In this document: positions 1 through 8,877 of the stretch, one piece after another
Layout of the letters: each line of letters opens with the position of its first letter
How positions within the stretch are numbered: the first letter of the stretch is position 1
Assembly: GCA_944320135.1 (NCBI GenBank)
Contig: CALUGI010000028.1
Coordinates: forward strand, 1-41,626
Source of the DNA: an uncultured Phocaeicola sp.
GTDB taxonomy: Bacteria > Bacteroidota > Bacteroidia > Bacteroidales > Bacteroidaceae
Length of the DNA: 41,626 nucleotides
Direction of reading: 5' to 3'
Made by a program: the position numbers and the translations under genes
The notes under the pieces: model-generated
The model's input: the letters and a program-made list of their open reading frames with translations, nothing else
The model's database searches: none
What the model was told of the DNA's origin: nothing

Positions 1-1064
<1,064 letters not shown>

Positions 1065-1104
1065 TTATAATTATGTATATTTGCTTTATTGCCTTAACAG
1101 GCGG

Positions 1105-1112
1105 CAAAGATA
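1105..1112 (-). promoter_or_regulatory. Bacteroidetes -7 box for the ABC-F gene
   Basis: On the minus strand this reads TATCTTTG, an exact match to the Bacteroidetes -7 consensus TAnnTTTG, 44 bases before the ABC-F start codon. I see no good TTTG-like -33 element at the usual 19-21 base spacing. Confidence 0.6.
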
Positions 1113-1129
1113 CGACATTTTGGCGAAAG

Positions 1130-1252
1130 GACGGAAAAATCGGCGGGGAATGTCGTGTCGGGCGGGCGCGTTCGGAAGCGTTTCCGCCCGCATTCCGCAG
1201 GAAAGGCGCGGGCGTTTCTCTGCGGAAATGCCCGGCCGGAGCCGGGCGAACG
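1130..1252. repeat. GC-rich intergenic repeat cluster (copy 1)
   Basis: Tandem degenerate units of roughly 22-24 bases alternate a GC block (CGCCCG, GCGGGC) with an A/T-rich step (GTTTC or GGAAA), for example GCGGAAATGCCCGGCCGG. Similar arrays lie near 3626, 15210, 18763, 23461, 27648 and 30921, always between genes. This copy lies between the divergent ABC-F and methyltransferase promoters. The reading frame through it is probably not translated. Confidence 0.5.
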
Positions 1253-1274
1253 GGATTATCTCAAAAATAAGTTG

Positions 1275-1282
1275 TATCTTTG
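1275..1282 (+). promoter_or_regulatory. Bacteroidetes -7 box for the restriction-modification pair
   Basis: TATCTTTG matches TAnnTTTG exactly and lies 23 bases before the ATG at 1306. It supports that start over the further-upstream in-frame ATG at 1081, because a transcript from here cannot include 1081. Confidence 0.6.
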
Positions 1283-1305
1283 TGCAGGTAAAAAAGACGA
1301 TTGGA

Positions 1306-2586
1306 ATGTTACAATTAGATTTGTTTCCTACATACGGTTTGGCGGACAGCGTTGCCTCTACGACCTTTCAAGACAATATGAAGCTGCCTTTGCACAGGTG
1401 GTATCGCTATACGGCCGGCTTTTCCGGCGCATGGGTCGGAGAAATGCTGGAGAAATGGAAGCGGGAAGGCCGCAGCAGGGTGCTCGATCCGTTTGCAGGT
1501 TCGGGTACAGTTTTGGTAGAGAGCATGTTGCATGGGGTGGACGCTTCTGGCATTGAGTCCCATCCTTATGTGTACAACATAGCGGCAGCCAAGCTGCAAT
1601 GGGACGATTTTGATGCGGAAGAATTGGCTGGCGGATGCCTTGAAGTGCTCAGAAAGGCGAAACTGAAGGAGATAAGCAGGACTGAATATCCGGCATTGAT
1701 TACAAAATGTTTCCCGCCGGACACGTTGAAGAAGTTGGAAGCATTGAAGGTGTCGTGCCGCGAAGTGGAAGATGACAAGTTGAGAAACATCGTATGGTTC
1801 ATCATCACTTCCATCCTTCGTTCCGCCTCGCCTGTAGGAACCGCACAATGGCAATATATTCAGCCGAACAAGACGAAGGCAAAGGTGCTCGATCCGTTTG
1901 CTGCATACGAGAGCAAACTTGCGGAAATGCTTGAGGACATTCAGAAGTTGAAAGGAAGGTTCGGAGCATCTTCTTCTGCTGTAATTTTGAAAGAAGATGC
2001 GCGCAACATCGTTTCCGTGCCGGAGAAATGGGCCGATATGGTGATAACCTCTCCGCCTTATGCCAACAATTATGATTATGCTGATGCCATGCGGCTGGAA
2101 ATGCTGTTTTGGGACGATATAAACGGCTGGAAGGATTTGGTGGACAAGGTGGGAGTCAATCTGATACGTGCGTGTACGCAACATGTTTCTGCGTTGAAGG
2201 ATTCTGTCGGCTATATGTCGTCCGAGCTGTTGGCGCCGATTCGTGACGAGATAGAAGAAAAGTATTTTTTACTGAAAGACGAACGCTCCAAACATGGCGG
2301 GAAAAAGAACTACCACACGATGGTAGCGGCATACTTTTACGACATGGCTCAAGTGTTCTGGTCGCTCGAAAGGGTTACGTCCGACAATTGTACTATGTGT
2401 TTTGTCGTGGGTGATTCGGCACCTTATGGCATACACATTCCTGTGGACGAATGGCTTGGGAAACTTGCGCAGGCGGCGGGTTTCAATGATTACTCCTTTG
2501 AAAAGCTGCGAGACCGCAACACGAAGTGGAAAAACCGCAAACACCGCGTTCCGTTGAAGGAGGGCCGACTTTGGATTAACAAATAA
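1306..2586 (+). CDS. Site-specific DNA methyltransferase (amino-group N4-C/N6-A type)
   Basis: A 426-residue AdoMet-dependent DNA methylase. Residues 61-68 read DPFAGSGT, the motif I loop that binds AdoMet. An acidic motif II-like segment (GIES) follows near 82-85. Residues 248-252 read TSPPY, the motif IV catalytic loop of amino-group methylases that act on cytosine N4 or adenine N6. The stretch near 30-42 (HRWYRYTAGFSGA) resembles motif X, giving the order X, I, IV. The frame is open back to 1081, but a promoter box at 1275 and the GC-rich repeat sequence upstream favour the ATG at 1306. The gene is followed after 9 bases by a putative nuclease, so I read it as the modification half of a type II-like restriction-modification operon. 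Base composition is visibly more AT-rich than the downstream dnaJ, consistent with horizontal acquisition. The target sequence cannot be predicted. Confidence 0.85.
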   Translation: MLQLDLFPTYGLADSVASTTFQDNMKLPLHRWYRYTAGFSGAWVGEMLEKWKREGRSRVLDPFAGSGTVLVESMLHGVDASGIESHPYVYNIAAAKLQWDDFDAEELAGGCLEVLRKAKLKEISRTEYPALITKCFPPDTLKKLEALKVSCREVEDDKLRNIVWFIITSILRSASPVGTAQWQYIQPNKTKAKVLDPFAAYESKLAEMLEDIQKLKGRFGASSSAVILKEDARNIVSVPEKWADMVITSPPYANNYDYADAMRLEMLFWDDINGWKDLVDKVGVNLIRACTQHVSALKDSVGYMSSELLAPIRDEIEEKYFLLKDERSKHGGKKNYHTMVAAYFYDMAQVFWSLERVTSDNCTMCFVVGDSAPYGIHIPVDEWLGKLAQAAGFNDYSFEKLRDRNTKWKNRKHRVPLKEGRLWINK

Positions 2587-2595
2587 AAATTAGAA

Positions 2596-3459
2596 ATGGC
2601 AACATCTCAATCGCACACTCTTGGAGAATTCTTAGGGACATTTTTCGAGAATCTGATGAAGAAACCCGTCAGAGAATTTGCCGCAGCCAACGGACTTTAC
2701 TTTGACTGTTTCGGAGAACGAAAGGCAAGAAAGGGGAAAAAGGTGACGTGGACCGACATTCATGGCAGCAAGCATGACTTGGATTTTGTGTTGGAAAAAG
2801 GCGGAACCGACAATGCGGTCGGGGAGCCTGTCGCATTTATCGAGCTGGCTTGGCGAAGATATACTAAGCATTCCAAGAATAAGGTGCAGGAGATATCAGG
2901 TGCGGTCAATCCCATTTGTCAGAGGTATGAGGCAACTAATCCTTTCAAGGGGGCGATACTTAGCGGACAGTTTACGGAAAATTCGTTGAATCAGCTGAAG
3001 AACGACGATTTTCATGTCTTGTATATTCCCTTTGACAAGTTCGTCCAGGCTTTTAGAAAGCACGGGTTGGACGTGTATTTTGATGAAAATACTTCAGAAA
3101 TGGAACTGGAAAGAAAATATGCGGAAGTATCAAAAGAGTCCAATCGTCCGATTCTGGATGACGTGTGCGCAGACTTGCTGAAGTCTTGTCGAGATGAAAT
3201 CCGGCAGTTCGTGAGCGAACTTTCGTTTGCTTGCAATCGGAGGATAAGAAGTGTCAGTTTGCTTCCGCTTCATGGAGTGCGGGTAGAGATACCGGACATT
3301 GACAAAGCTATAAGTTATGTGGCCGGTTATTCGGGCCTTCCTGAAGGGCATCGTCTTGAATGTATCGAGGTGATAGTGAAATACAGCAATGATTCTGTGA
3401 TTCAATGCCAGTTTATGGAGAAGCGTGAAGTGATTGATTTTTTGAACAGAATAAGGTGA
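2596..3459 (+). CDS. Putative restriction endonuclease, PD-(D/E)xK-like
   Basis: A 287-residue soluble protein. Its N-terminal half carries a nuclease-like core: DIHGSKHDLDF at about residues 54-64 supplies candidate metal-binding aspartates (D61, D63), followed by FIELAWRRYTKHSKNK at 81-96. In a standard PD-(D/E)xK enzyme the second strand would read E-x-K. Here it reads E83-L-A, so the catalytic lysine may be taken over by K91, K94 or K96, with E99 nearby. The start lies 9 bases after the methylase stop codon, so the two are surely co-transcribed, and this pairing is the main reason for the restriction assignment. I do not recognise a named enzyme family. Alternatives are a nuclease of another defence type or an accessory protein. 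The C-terminal ~120 residues show no motif I know and could be the DNA-recognition part. Confidence 0.6.
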   Translation: MATSQSHTLGEFLGTFFENLMKKPVREFAAANGLYFDCFGERKARKGKKVTWTDIHGSKHDLDFVLEKGGTDNAVGEPVAFIELAWRRYTKHSKNKVQEISGAVNPICQRYEATNPFKGAILSGQFTENSLNQLKNDDFHVLYIPFDKFVQAFRKHGLDVYFDENTSEMELERKYAEVSKESNRPILDDVCADLLKSCRDEIRQFVSELSFACNRRIRSVSLLPLHGVRVEIPDIDKAISYVAGYSGLPEGHRLECIEVIVKYSNDSVIQCQFMEKREVIDFLNRIR

Positions 3460-3526
3460 ATTTTACATGCCTCAGCTATGTGGCGTTTCTATGCCGCGCA
3501 ATAGTGCCACTCTGACAGAATTTTAT

Positions 3527-3534
3527 TATTTTTG
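3527..3534 (+). promoter_or_regulatory. Candidate -7 box for grpE-dnaJ
   Basis: TATTTTTG matches TAnnTTTG. If it is the grpE promoter the leader would be about 185 bases long and would contain the GC-rich repeat at 3626-3713. I see no CIRCE-type inverted repeat here. Confidence 0.4.
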
Positions 3535-3625
3535 CGCCGCTTTTAAAGATTCTGCTGTTTGGGCACGAAATTTGTAGAGCGAAAAGTAAACGTTTAATGC
3601 AACAATTGAAATGAATGTCTGCCCG

Positions 3626-3713
3626 TTCTGGCGGAAATGTTCGCCCGTTTCTTCCGGAACGTGCCGCCGCCTTTTTTGAAAGGGCAACGGCGAAAATGCG
3701 GGCGTTCGCAAGT
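3626..3713. repeat. GC-rich intergenic repeat cluster (copy 2)
   Basis: Degenerate units such as GAAATGTTCGCCCGTTTC and GAAAATGCGGGCGTTCGC resemble the other intergenic clusters in the window. The copy lies immediately upstream of grpE and extends the grpE frame backwards for 30 codons, but that extension looks like repeat sequence rather than GrpE. Confidence 0.5.
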
Positions 3714-3726
3714 AAAAAACAACAGT

Positions 3727-4302
3727 ATGGATAAGGATAAAATGAAAGAAGAGGAATTGAAAGCTCAGGAAGCGGAAACTCAAAAAGGCGGAACAGAGGA
3801 AGGAAGCGTGAAGGCGGAGGAAAAGGAACTGACTCCTGAAGAAAAGTTGGAGAAAGACCTTGCAGAGGCTCAAAAGACTATCGAGGAACAGAAGGACAAA
3901 TACCTGCGCCTGTCGGCGGAGTTCGACAACTTCCGCAAACGCACGATGAAGGAGAAGAGCGAACTGATAAAGAACGGGGGAGAGAAGGCCATAAACGCCG
4001 TGCTGCCCGTGCTGGACGACTTGGAACGTGCGCTTCAGAACATGCAGAACACGGAAGACGTGAAAGCCGTTTATGACGGAATCAATCTGATTTATCAGAA
4101 ATTCCTGAAAAATCTGCACCAGGAAGGGCTGGAGAAGATGGAGCCGGTGGGGAAAGATTTCGATACCGACTATCATGAAGCGGTCGCTTTGGTGCCCGCT
4201 CCGAGCGAAGAACAGAAAGGAAAAGTGCTCGATTGCGTGCAGACGGGCTACAAGCTGAATGAGAAAGTAATCCGCCATGCTAAAGTGGTGGTCGCGCAAT
4301 AG
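3727..4302 (+). CDS. grpE: GrpE, nucleotide exchange factor of DnaK
   Basis: A 191-residue cytoplasmic co-chaperone that drives ADP release from DnaK. The N-terminal ~70 residues are highly charged (K/E-rich) and form the expected long helix. The GrpE core follows, with KDKYLRLSAEFDNFRKRT near residues 57-74 and the C-terminal beta domain with GKDFDTDYHEAV. The start at 3727 is chosen because the frame upstream is repeat sequence and because MDKDKMKEEE fits a GrpE amino end. dnaJ follows after 25 bases, so they form one operon. dnaK is not in the window. Confidence 0.95.
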   Translation: MDKDKMKEEELKAQEAETQKGGTEEGSVKAEEKELTPEEKLEKDLAEAQKTIEEQKDKYLRLSAEFDNFRKRTMKEKSELIKNGGEKAINAVLPVLDDLERALQNMQNTEDVKAVYDGINLIYQKFLKNLHQEGLEKMEPVGKDFDTDYHEAVALVPAPSEEQKGKVLDCVQTGYKLNEKVIRHAKVVVAQ

Positions 4303-4327
4303 TCAGTAACTCTGTAAGAATATAGTT

Positions 4328-5494
4328 ATGGCGAAGCGAGACTACTACGAAGTGCTTGGGGTGGCGAAAACGGCCACGGCGGACGAGATAAAGAAAGCCT
4401 ACCGCAAGAAAGCGATTCAGTATCACCCGGACAGGAATCCGGGCGACAAGGAAGCGGAAGAGAAGTTCAAGGAAGCGGCGGAAGCATACGAGGTGCTGAG
4501 CAATCCCGACAAGCGTTCGCGCTATGACCAGTTCGGCTTTGCCGGAGTGGACGGGGCTGCCGGAGGAGGCTTCGGCGGATTCGGAGGCGGAGGCATGTCG
4601 ATGGACGATATCTTCTCCATGTTCGGCGACATATTCGGCGGTCATGGCGGTTTCGGCGGATTCGGCGGCGGGGCGCAGTCGCGCCAGCGCAGGTTTCGCG
4701 GCTCCGATTTGCGCGTAAAGGTGAAGCTCACCCTGAAAGAAATCTCTACGGGAGTGGAGAAGAAGTTCAAGCTGAAGAAATACGTGACGTGCTCCCACTG
4801 TCACGGAACGGGGGCGGAAGGCAGCGGCGGAGTGGAAACCTGTCCCACCTGCCACGGAACGGGAAGCGTGACGCGCACCCAGCAAAGCATCTTCGGAATG
4901 ATGCAGACACAGACCGTCTGCCCCCAGTGCGGCGGCGAAGGCAAGATTATCAAAAACAAGTGCAAGGAATGCGGCGGCGAAGGCGTCGTCTACGGAGAAG
5001 AGGTGGTGACCGTAAAGATTCCTGCGGGAGTGGCTGAAGGAATGCAGGTGACCATCAACGGCAAAGGCAACGCCGGAAAGCACAACGGAGTGCCGGGCGA
5101 CTTGTTAGTGCTGATTGAAGAAGAAAAGCATCCGGAACTGATTCGCGATGAGAGCGACCTGATTTACAACCTCCTGCTGAGCGTGCCTACCGCAGCGCTG
5201 GGAGGAACCGTAGAGATTCCGACCATCGACGGAAAAGCCAAGATAAAGATAGAGCCGGGCACGCAGCCGGGCAAGGTGCTTCGCCTGCGGGGAAAGGGAT
5301 TGCCCAACATCAACAGCTACGGATACAGCACGGGTACGGGCGACTTGTTAGTGAACGTGAGCGTCTACATCCCCGAAACGCTTACGAAAGAAGAGCGGCA
5401 GGCCCTCGAAAAATGGCAGGAAGCCGAAAACTTCAAGCCCAACATGACGCTGAAAGAAAAGATATTCAAGAAATTCAGAAGCCTGTTCGACTGA
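4328..5494 (+). CDS. dnaJ: DnaJ (Hsp40) co-chaperone, full type I
   Basis: A 388-residue co-chaperone that delivers unfolded clients to DnaK and stimulates its ATPase. The J domain occupies residues 1-70 with the obligatory HPD motif (YHPDRNPGD). A Gly/Phe-rich linker runs to about 120. The zinc-finger domain has four CxxCxGxG motifs: [24 protein letters not shown] and CKECGGEG. The two-part C-terminal substrate-binding domain ends at 388. Length and domain order are those of a complete class I DnaJ. It forms an operon with grpE and is followed by a hairpin at 5520. Confidence 0.97.
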   Translation: MAKRDYYEVLGVAKTATADEIKKAYRKKAIQYHPDRNPGDKEAEEKFKEAAEAYEVLSNPDKRSRYDQFGFAGVDGAAGGGFGGFGGGGMSMDDIFSMFGDIFGGHGGFGGFGGGAQSRQRRFRGSDLRVKVKLTLKEISTGVEKKFKLKKYVTCSHCHGTGAEGSGGVETCPTCHGTGSVTRTQQSIFGMMQTQTVCPQCGGEGKIIKNKCKECGGEGVVYGEEVVTVKIPAGVAEGMQVTINGKGNAGKHNGVPGDLLVLIEEEKHPELIRDESDLIYNLLLSVPTAALGGTVEIPTIDGKAKIKIEPGTQPGKVLRLRGKGLPNINSYGYSTGTGDLLVNVSVYIPETLTKEERQALEKWQEAENFKPNMTLKEKIFKKFRSLFD

Positions 5495-5519
5495 TGTCGG
5501 GCAGACGCAACCGTATCAA

Positions 5520-5576
5520 GGAAACCGTTCGGAGAGGCAAGGCTGCTGTCGGGCCGTCCGGACGGTTTCCGTCTTT
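5520..5576 (+). terminator. Hairpin after dnaJ
   Basis: The arms 5520-5533 (GGAAACCGTTCGGA) and 5557-5570 pair over 14 positions with one G-U wobble, across a 23-base loop. A short T-containing tract (GTCTTT) follows. It is a likely terminator of grpE-dnaJ, though the T run is weak. Confidence 0.6.
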
Positions 5577-5669
5577 ACGGTGAGTTAAATTATCGTTATA
5601 TACGGAGGGGCGGGTGCTGAATTATATTAAAAAGGTAAGCCGGCCGATGCGCTTCCGGCATATATTGCG

Positions 5670-5677
5670 TATCTTTG
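5670..5677 (+). promoter_or_regulatory. Bacteroidetes -7 box before the exported protein and folC
   Basis: TATCTTTG, an exact TAnnTTTG match, lies 22 bases before the ATG at 5700. No convincing -33 element is seen. Confidence 0.6.
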
Positions 5678-5699
5678 GACAAAAACAAACGTGAGGATT

Positions 5700-6332
5700 A
5701 TGAAAACTCGTATGTGGGCGGCAATTGCCTTGGCGTGTGCGGCGCATGTAAGCGCACAAGAGGCGGCGACGGCTGTAAAGGATTCCGTAAGGACAGAAAT
5801 GGAGATGAAAGCGGACACGCTCGGCGTGCCGTTGGAGATTTCCGTCCCGCGTGCGGACGCGGTGCCGTTCGGCATGTATGGCATTGCGCCGTTCGACTAC
5901 GGCTACGCCTCATGGGAGCTTCATAAGGGATTCAACGCCTCAATCGGCTTGAGCGTCACTTTCAGTCCGAGCCGGTTCGCGCCGTCGGGTGCAGGATTCG
6001 GGCAGGATGCGGCTTTCATGTACGCCGTGCCCCTGACGGGACGGCTGAGCGTGGCGGGCGGCCTCTATGCCCGCAACTTCAATTGGGGATTCATTCATTG
6101 CCGGGACGTGGGATTTGCGGGAGTTGCGGCCTTCAAGGTAAACGAACGCATCAGCCTTTACGCTTACGGCAACAAGTCGTTCATGCCCAAGCGTGCGCCG
6201 TATGGCTGGCTGATGCCCGGTTCCGCTCCCGACCGTCTGGGAGGTATGGTCAATTTCAAGTTGGGGGAGAGCGGCTCCATCAGCTTCGGAGTGGAGGGAG
6301 TGAAGTATCCGAACGGTTGCTATTGGCGGTAA
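5700..6332 (+). CDS. Exported protein of unknown function, probable outer-membrane barrel
   Basis: A 210-residue protein I cannot assign to a named family. It begins with a clear signal peptide (MKTRMWAAIALACAAHVSAQ) with a likely cut after VSA. The mature part alternates short aromatic and glycine-rich strands (for example GRLSVAGGLYARNFNWGF and ISLYAYGNKSF), as in small outer-membrane beta-barrels. The upstream in-frame GTG at 5691 would add only three residues and is unlikely, since ATG 5700 gives a standard signal peptide. The gene sits between a -7 box at 5670 and folC, which starts 16 bases after its stop, so folC is probably expressed with it. A functional link to folate is not evident. 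Confidence 0.75.
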   Translation: MKTRMWAAIALACAAHVSAQEAATAVKDSVRTEMEMKADTLGVPLEISVPRADAVPFGMYGIAPFDYGYASWELHKGFNASIGLSVTFSPSRFAPSGAGFGQDAAFMYAVPLTGRLSVAGGLYARNFNWGFIHCRDVGFAGVAAFKVNERISLYAYGNKSFMPKRAPYGWLMPGSAPDRLGGMVNFKLGESGSISFGVEGVKYPNGCYWR

Positions 6333-6348
6333 CAAATTCTTTCTTGCG

Positions 6349-7635
6349 ATGAACTATCAGGAAACCATTACTTATTTATACAACAGCGCGCCGCTTTTCC
6401 AGCAGGTAGGGAAGGCAGCCTATAAGGAGGGGCTTGAGAATACCCTTGCGCTCGACGAGCATTTTAATCATCCGCACACCAAGTTCCATACGATTCATGT
6501 GGCGGGGACCAACGGAAAGGGTTCCTGTTCGCATACGCTGGCGGCCATCCTTCAGGCGGCGGGCTACCGCACGGGGCTTTACACTTCGCCCCACTTGGTG
6601 GACTTCCGCGAGCGTATCCGGGTTGACGGACGGCCGGTTGAAGAGGAATACGTGACGGACTTTGTAGAGAAGCACCGCCGCTTTTTCGAGCCTCTGCGCC
6701 CGTCTTTTTTCGAACTCACAACCGCGATGGCGTTCGCTTATTTTGCGGAGCGCAAAGTAGACGTGGCGGTGGTTGAAGTCGGATTAGGAGGGAGGCTGGA
6801 CTGCACCAACATCATCCGTCCCGACTTGTGCGTCATCACCAACATCAGCTTCGACCATGTGCAGTTCTTGGGCGATACGCTGGCGAAGATAGCTTCGGAA
6901 AAGGCGGGCATCATCAAGAAAGGCGTTCCGGCAGTGATAGGGGAGACTACGCCGGAAACGCGGCCCGTGTTTCTCGAAAAGGCGGAAGAAGCGGGCGCGC
7001 CCGTCTTCTTTGCGGAAGACGAACGCCTGCTCTATGAAGCCGGACGCAACGACGACGGAACCTATCTTTACCAGACGAAGCACTACAAGAACCTGAAAGG
7101 CGAACTGGGAGGGCTTTGTCAGGAGAAGAACACGAACACGCTGCTCTCGGCCATCCGCGTGCTTGTGAAGTCGGGCTACCGTATCGGGGATGCGGACGTG
7201 AGGAAGGGATTTTCGCAAGTGTGCGAACTGACCGGACTGGCGGGCCGCTGGCAGAAGCTGCACGATCGGCCGACGGTGGTCTGCGATACAGGGCACAACG
7301 TGGGAGGCATCCGCTATATCGTGGAACAGCTGGGGCGGCAGAAGTACGAAACCCTGCATATCGTAATGGGGATGGTCAACGACAAAGACATTTCCGGAGT
7401 GCTTGCGCTGCTTCCCCGGAAAGCCCGCTATTATTTCACCCAAGCCAGCGTGAAAAGAGCGCTCCCGGCCGGCGAGGTAAAGGCTATGGCCGAGGGCTAC
7501 GGTCTGGAAGGGGAGGCTTATCCTGACGTGAAAACCGCTTACGAGGCTGCTCTGGCGCAGGCTGGTTCCGAAGACTTCGTTTTCGTAGGAGGGAGCAGCT
7601 TTATCGTTGCCGATTTGCTTTCTTTAAACAAATAG
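6349..7635 (+). CDS. folC: Bifunctional folylpolyglutamate synthase/dihydrofolate synthase
   Basis: A 428-residue Mur-ligase-fold enzyme that adds glutamate to dihydropteroate or tetrahydrofolate using ATP. The P-loop GTNGKGS is at residues 53-59, followed by the family's YTSPHLVDFRERI segment. The Mg-binding region contains EVGLGGRLDCTN and ITNISFDHVQFLGDTL. The C-terminal ligase domain includes DTGHNVGG. Length is normal. Whether one or both activities are present cannot be told from sequence alone. It is the second gene after the exported protein at 5700. Confidence 0.95.
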   Translation: MNYQETITYLYNSAPLFQQVGKAAYKEGLENTLALDEHFNHPHTKFHTIHVAGTNGKGSCSHTLAAILQAAGYRTGLYTSPHLVDFRERIRVDGRPVEEEYVTDFVEKHRRFFEPLRPSFFELTTAMAFAYFAERKVDVAVVEVGLGGRLDCTNIIRPDLCVITNISFDHVQFLGDTLAKIASEKAGIIKKGVPAVIGETTPETRPVFLEKAEEAGAPVFFAEDERLLYEAGRNDDGTYLYQTKHYKNLKGELGGLCQEKNTNTLLSAIRVLVKSGYRIGDADVRKGFSQVCELTGLAGRWQKLHDRPTVVCDTGHNVGGIRYIVEQLGRQKYETLHIVMGMVNDKDISGVLALLPRKARYYFTQASVKRALPAGEVKAMAEGYGLEGEAYPDVKTAYEAALAQAGSEDFVFVGGSSFIVADLLSLNK

Positions 7636-7657
7636 CCCGCATCTTTTATCAGAAATG

Positions 7658-7689
7658 TTTGGGTTTCTTGAATAAAATCTCTTTATTTG
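7658..7689 (+). promoter_or_regulatory. Promoter of the galactose operon
   Basis: TTTG at 7658-7661 serves as -33 and TTTATTTG at 7682-7689 (7 of 8 to TAnnTTTG) as -7, with an exact 20-base spacer. It lies 37 bases upstream of galM. Confidence 0.55.
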
Positions 7690-7710
7690 CATAATAATTA
7701 CGTATGCAAA
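7686..7710. promoter_or_regulatory. Inverted repeat overlapping the gal promoter, candidate operator
   Basis: TTTGCATA (7686-7693) and TATGCAAA (7703-7710) form a perfect 8-base inverted repeat with a 9-base centre. It overlaps the -7 box and the expected start of transcription, which is the place a repressor would occupy. The regulator is unknown and no repressor gene is adjacent. Confidence 0.5.
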
Positions 7711-7726
7711 CAAAAGATTTTAATAT

Positions 7727-8821
7727 ATGAATGACACATTCTATAAGGAAGACAATCTAAGCGGCCTGAAAAGGTCTGATTTTCAAAAAACAATTGACGG
7801 AAAGGAAACGGACTTGTTTATTTTGGCGAACAACAGCGGAGCGGAAGTTGCGGTGACGAACTATGGAGGCGCGATTCTGGCCGTGATGGTTCCGGACAAG
7901 AACGGCAAGCTGGCCAACGTGGTGCAGGGGCATGACACCATCGACCATGTAATCAACAGTCACGAGCCTTTCCTCAGCACGCTGATAGGCCGTTACGGAA
8001 ACCGCATCGCGAAAGGCAAGTTCACCCTCGACGGAAAAGAGTATCAGCTGGCCGTCAACAACGGACCCAATTCCCTGCACGGCGGACCGACGGGCTTTCA
8101 TAGCCGCGTATGGGACGCGGAGCAGACAAGTTGCCAGAGCATAACGTTCCACTATCTCTCGAAAGACGGAGAAGAGGGCTTCCCTGGCAATCTTGACGTG
8201 AAGGTATCCTATACGTTTACCGATGAAAACGAACTGATTCTCACCTACAGTGCCGTTACAGACAAGAAGACGATAGTCAATCTCACCCATCATGCTTTTT
8301 TCAGCCTCGCAGGGCTGGCCGATCCGACTCCCACAGTTGACAACAACGTGCTGACCATGAACGCGGATTTCTATACGCCGATGGACGAAGTGTCTATCCC
8401 GACAGGGGAGATAGCGAAGGTGGAAGGCACTCCGATGGATTTCCGCACTCCGCATACAGTGGGGAGCCGAATCAACGAGCCTTTCCAGCAATTGGTGTTC
8501 GGCGCAGGATATGACCATTGTTACGTGCTGAACAAAAGGGAGCCGGGCGAACTGACATTTGCCGCTAAATGCGTGGAGCCGATAAGCGGGCGCTCTTTAG
8601 AGGTGTACACTACCGAGCCGGGCGTACAAGTCTATACGGCCAATTGGCACAACGGCTTTGAAGGTTATCACGGAGCCACTTTCCCTGCGCGGAGCGCTAT
8701 TTGTTTTGAAGCGCAACATTTTCCCGATACTCCTAACAAGGGGCATTTCCCCTCCGTCGTACTGGATGCAGGCGAAGTATACCGTCAGGTAACCGTTTAC
8801 AAGTTCGGCGTGGAAGACTAA
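7727..8821 (+). CDS. galM: Aldose 1-epimerase (galactose mutarotase)
   Basis: A 364-residue cytoplasmic enzyme (no signal peptide) that interconverts alpha and beta anomers of galactose or glucose, supplying the alpha form used by galactokinase. Visible family motifs are GRYGNRIAKGKF, NNGPNSLHGG, the catalytic-histidine region VNLTHHAFFSL, and FEAQHFPDTPN, which carries the catalytic glutamate. It is the first gene of galM - transporter - galK, behind a promoter with an overlapping inverted repeat. Confidence 0.95.
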   Translation: MNDTFYKEDNLSGLKRSDFQKTIDGKETDLFILANNSGAEVAVTNYGGAILAVMVPDKNGKLANVVQGHDTIDHVINSHEPFLSTLIGRYGNRIAKGKFTLDGKEYQLAVNNGPNSLHGGPTGFHSRVWDAEQTSCQSITFHYLSKDGEEGFPGNLDVKVSYTFTDENELILTYSAVTDKKTIVNLTHHAFFSLAGLADPTPTVDNNVLTMNADFYTPMDEVSIPTGEIAKVEGTPMDFRTPHTVGSRINEPFQQLVFGAGYDHCYVLNKREPGELTFAAKCVEPISGRSLEVYTTEPGVQVYTANWHNGFEGYHGATFPARSAICFEAQHFPDTPNKGHFPSVVLDAGEVYRQVTVYKFGVED

Positions 8822-8877
8822 CGAATATTCAATCAATAACAAACTTAATTCATTACACTTAAACTCTTTAACAAATC

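Noticed and set aside
1081-1305. A 75-codon amino-terminal extension of the methyltransferase
   Set aside because: It is Arg/Gly-rich repeat sequence upstream of a -7 box, and the methylase motif order is complete from 1306.
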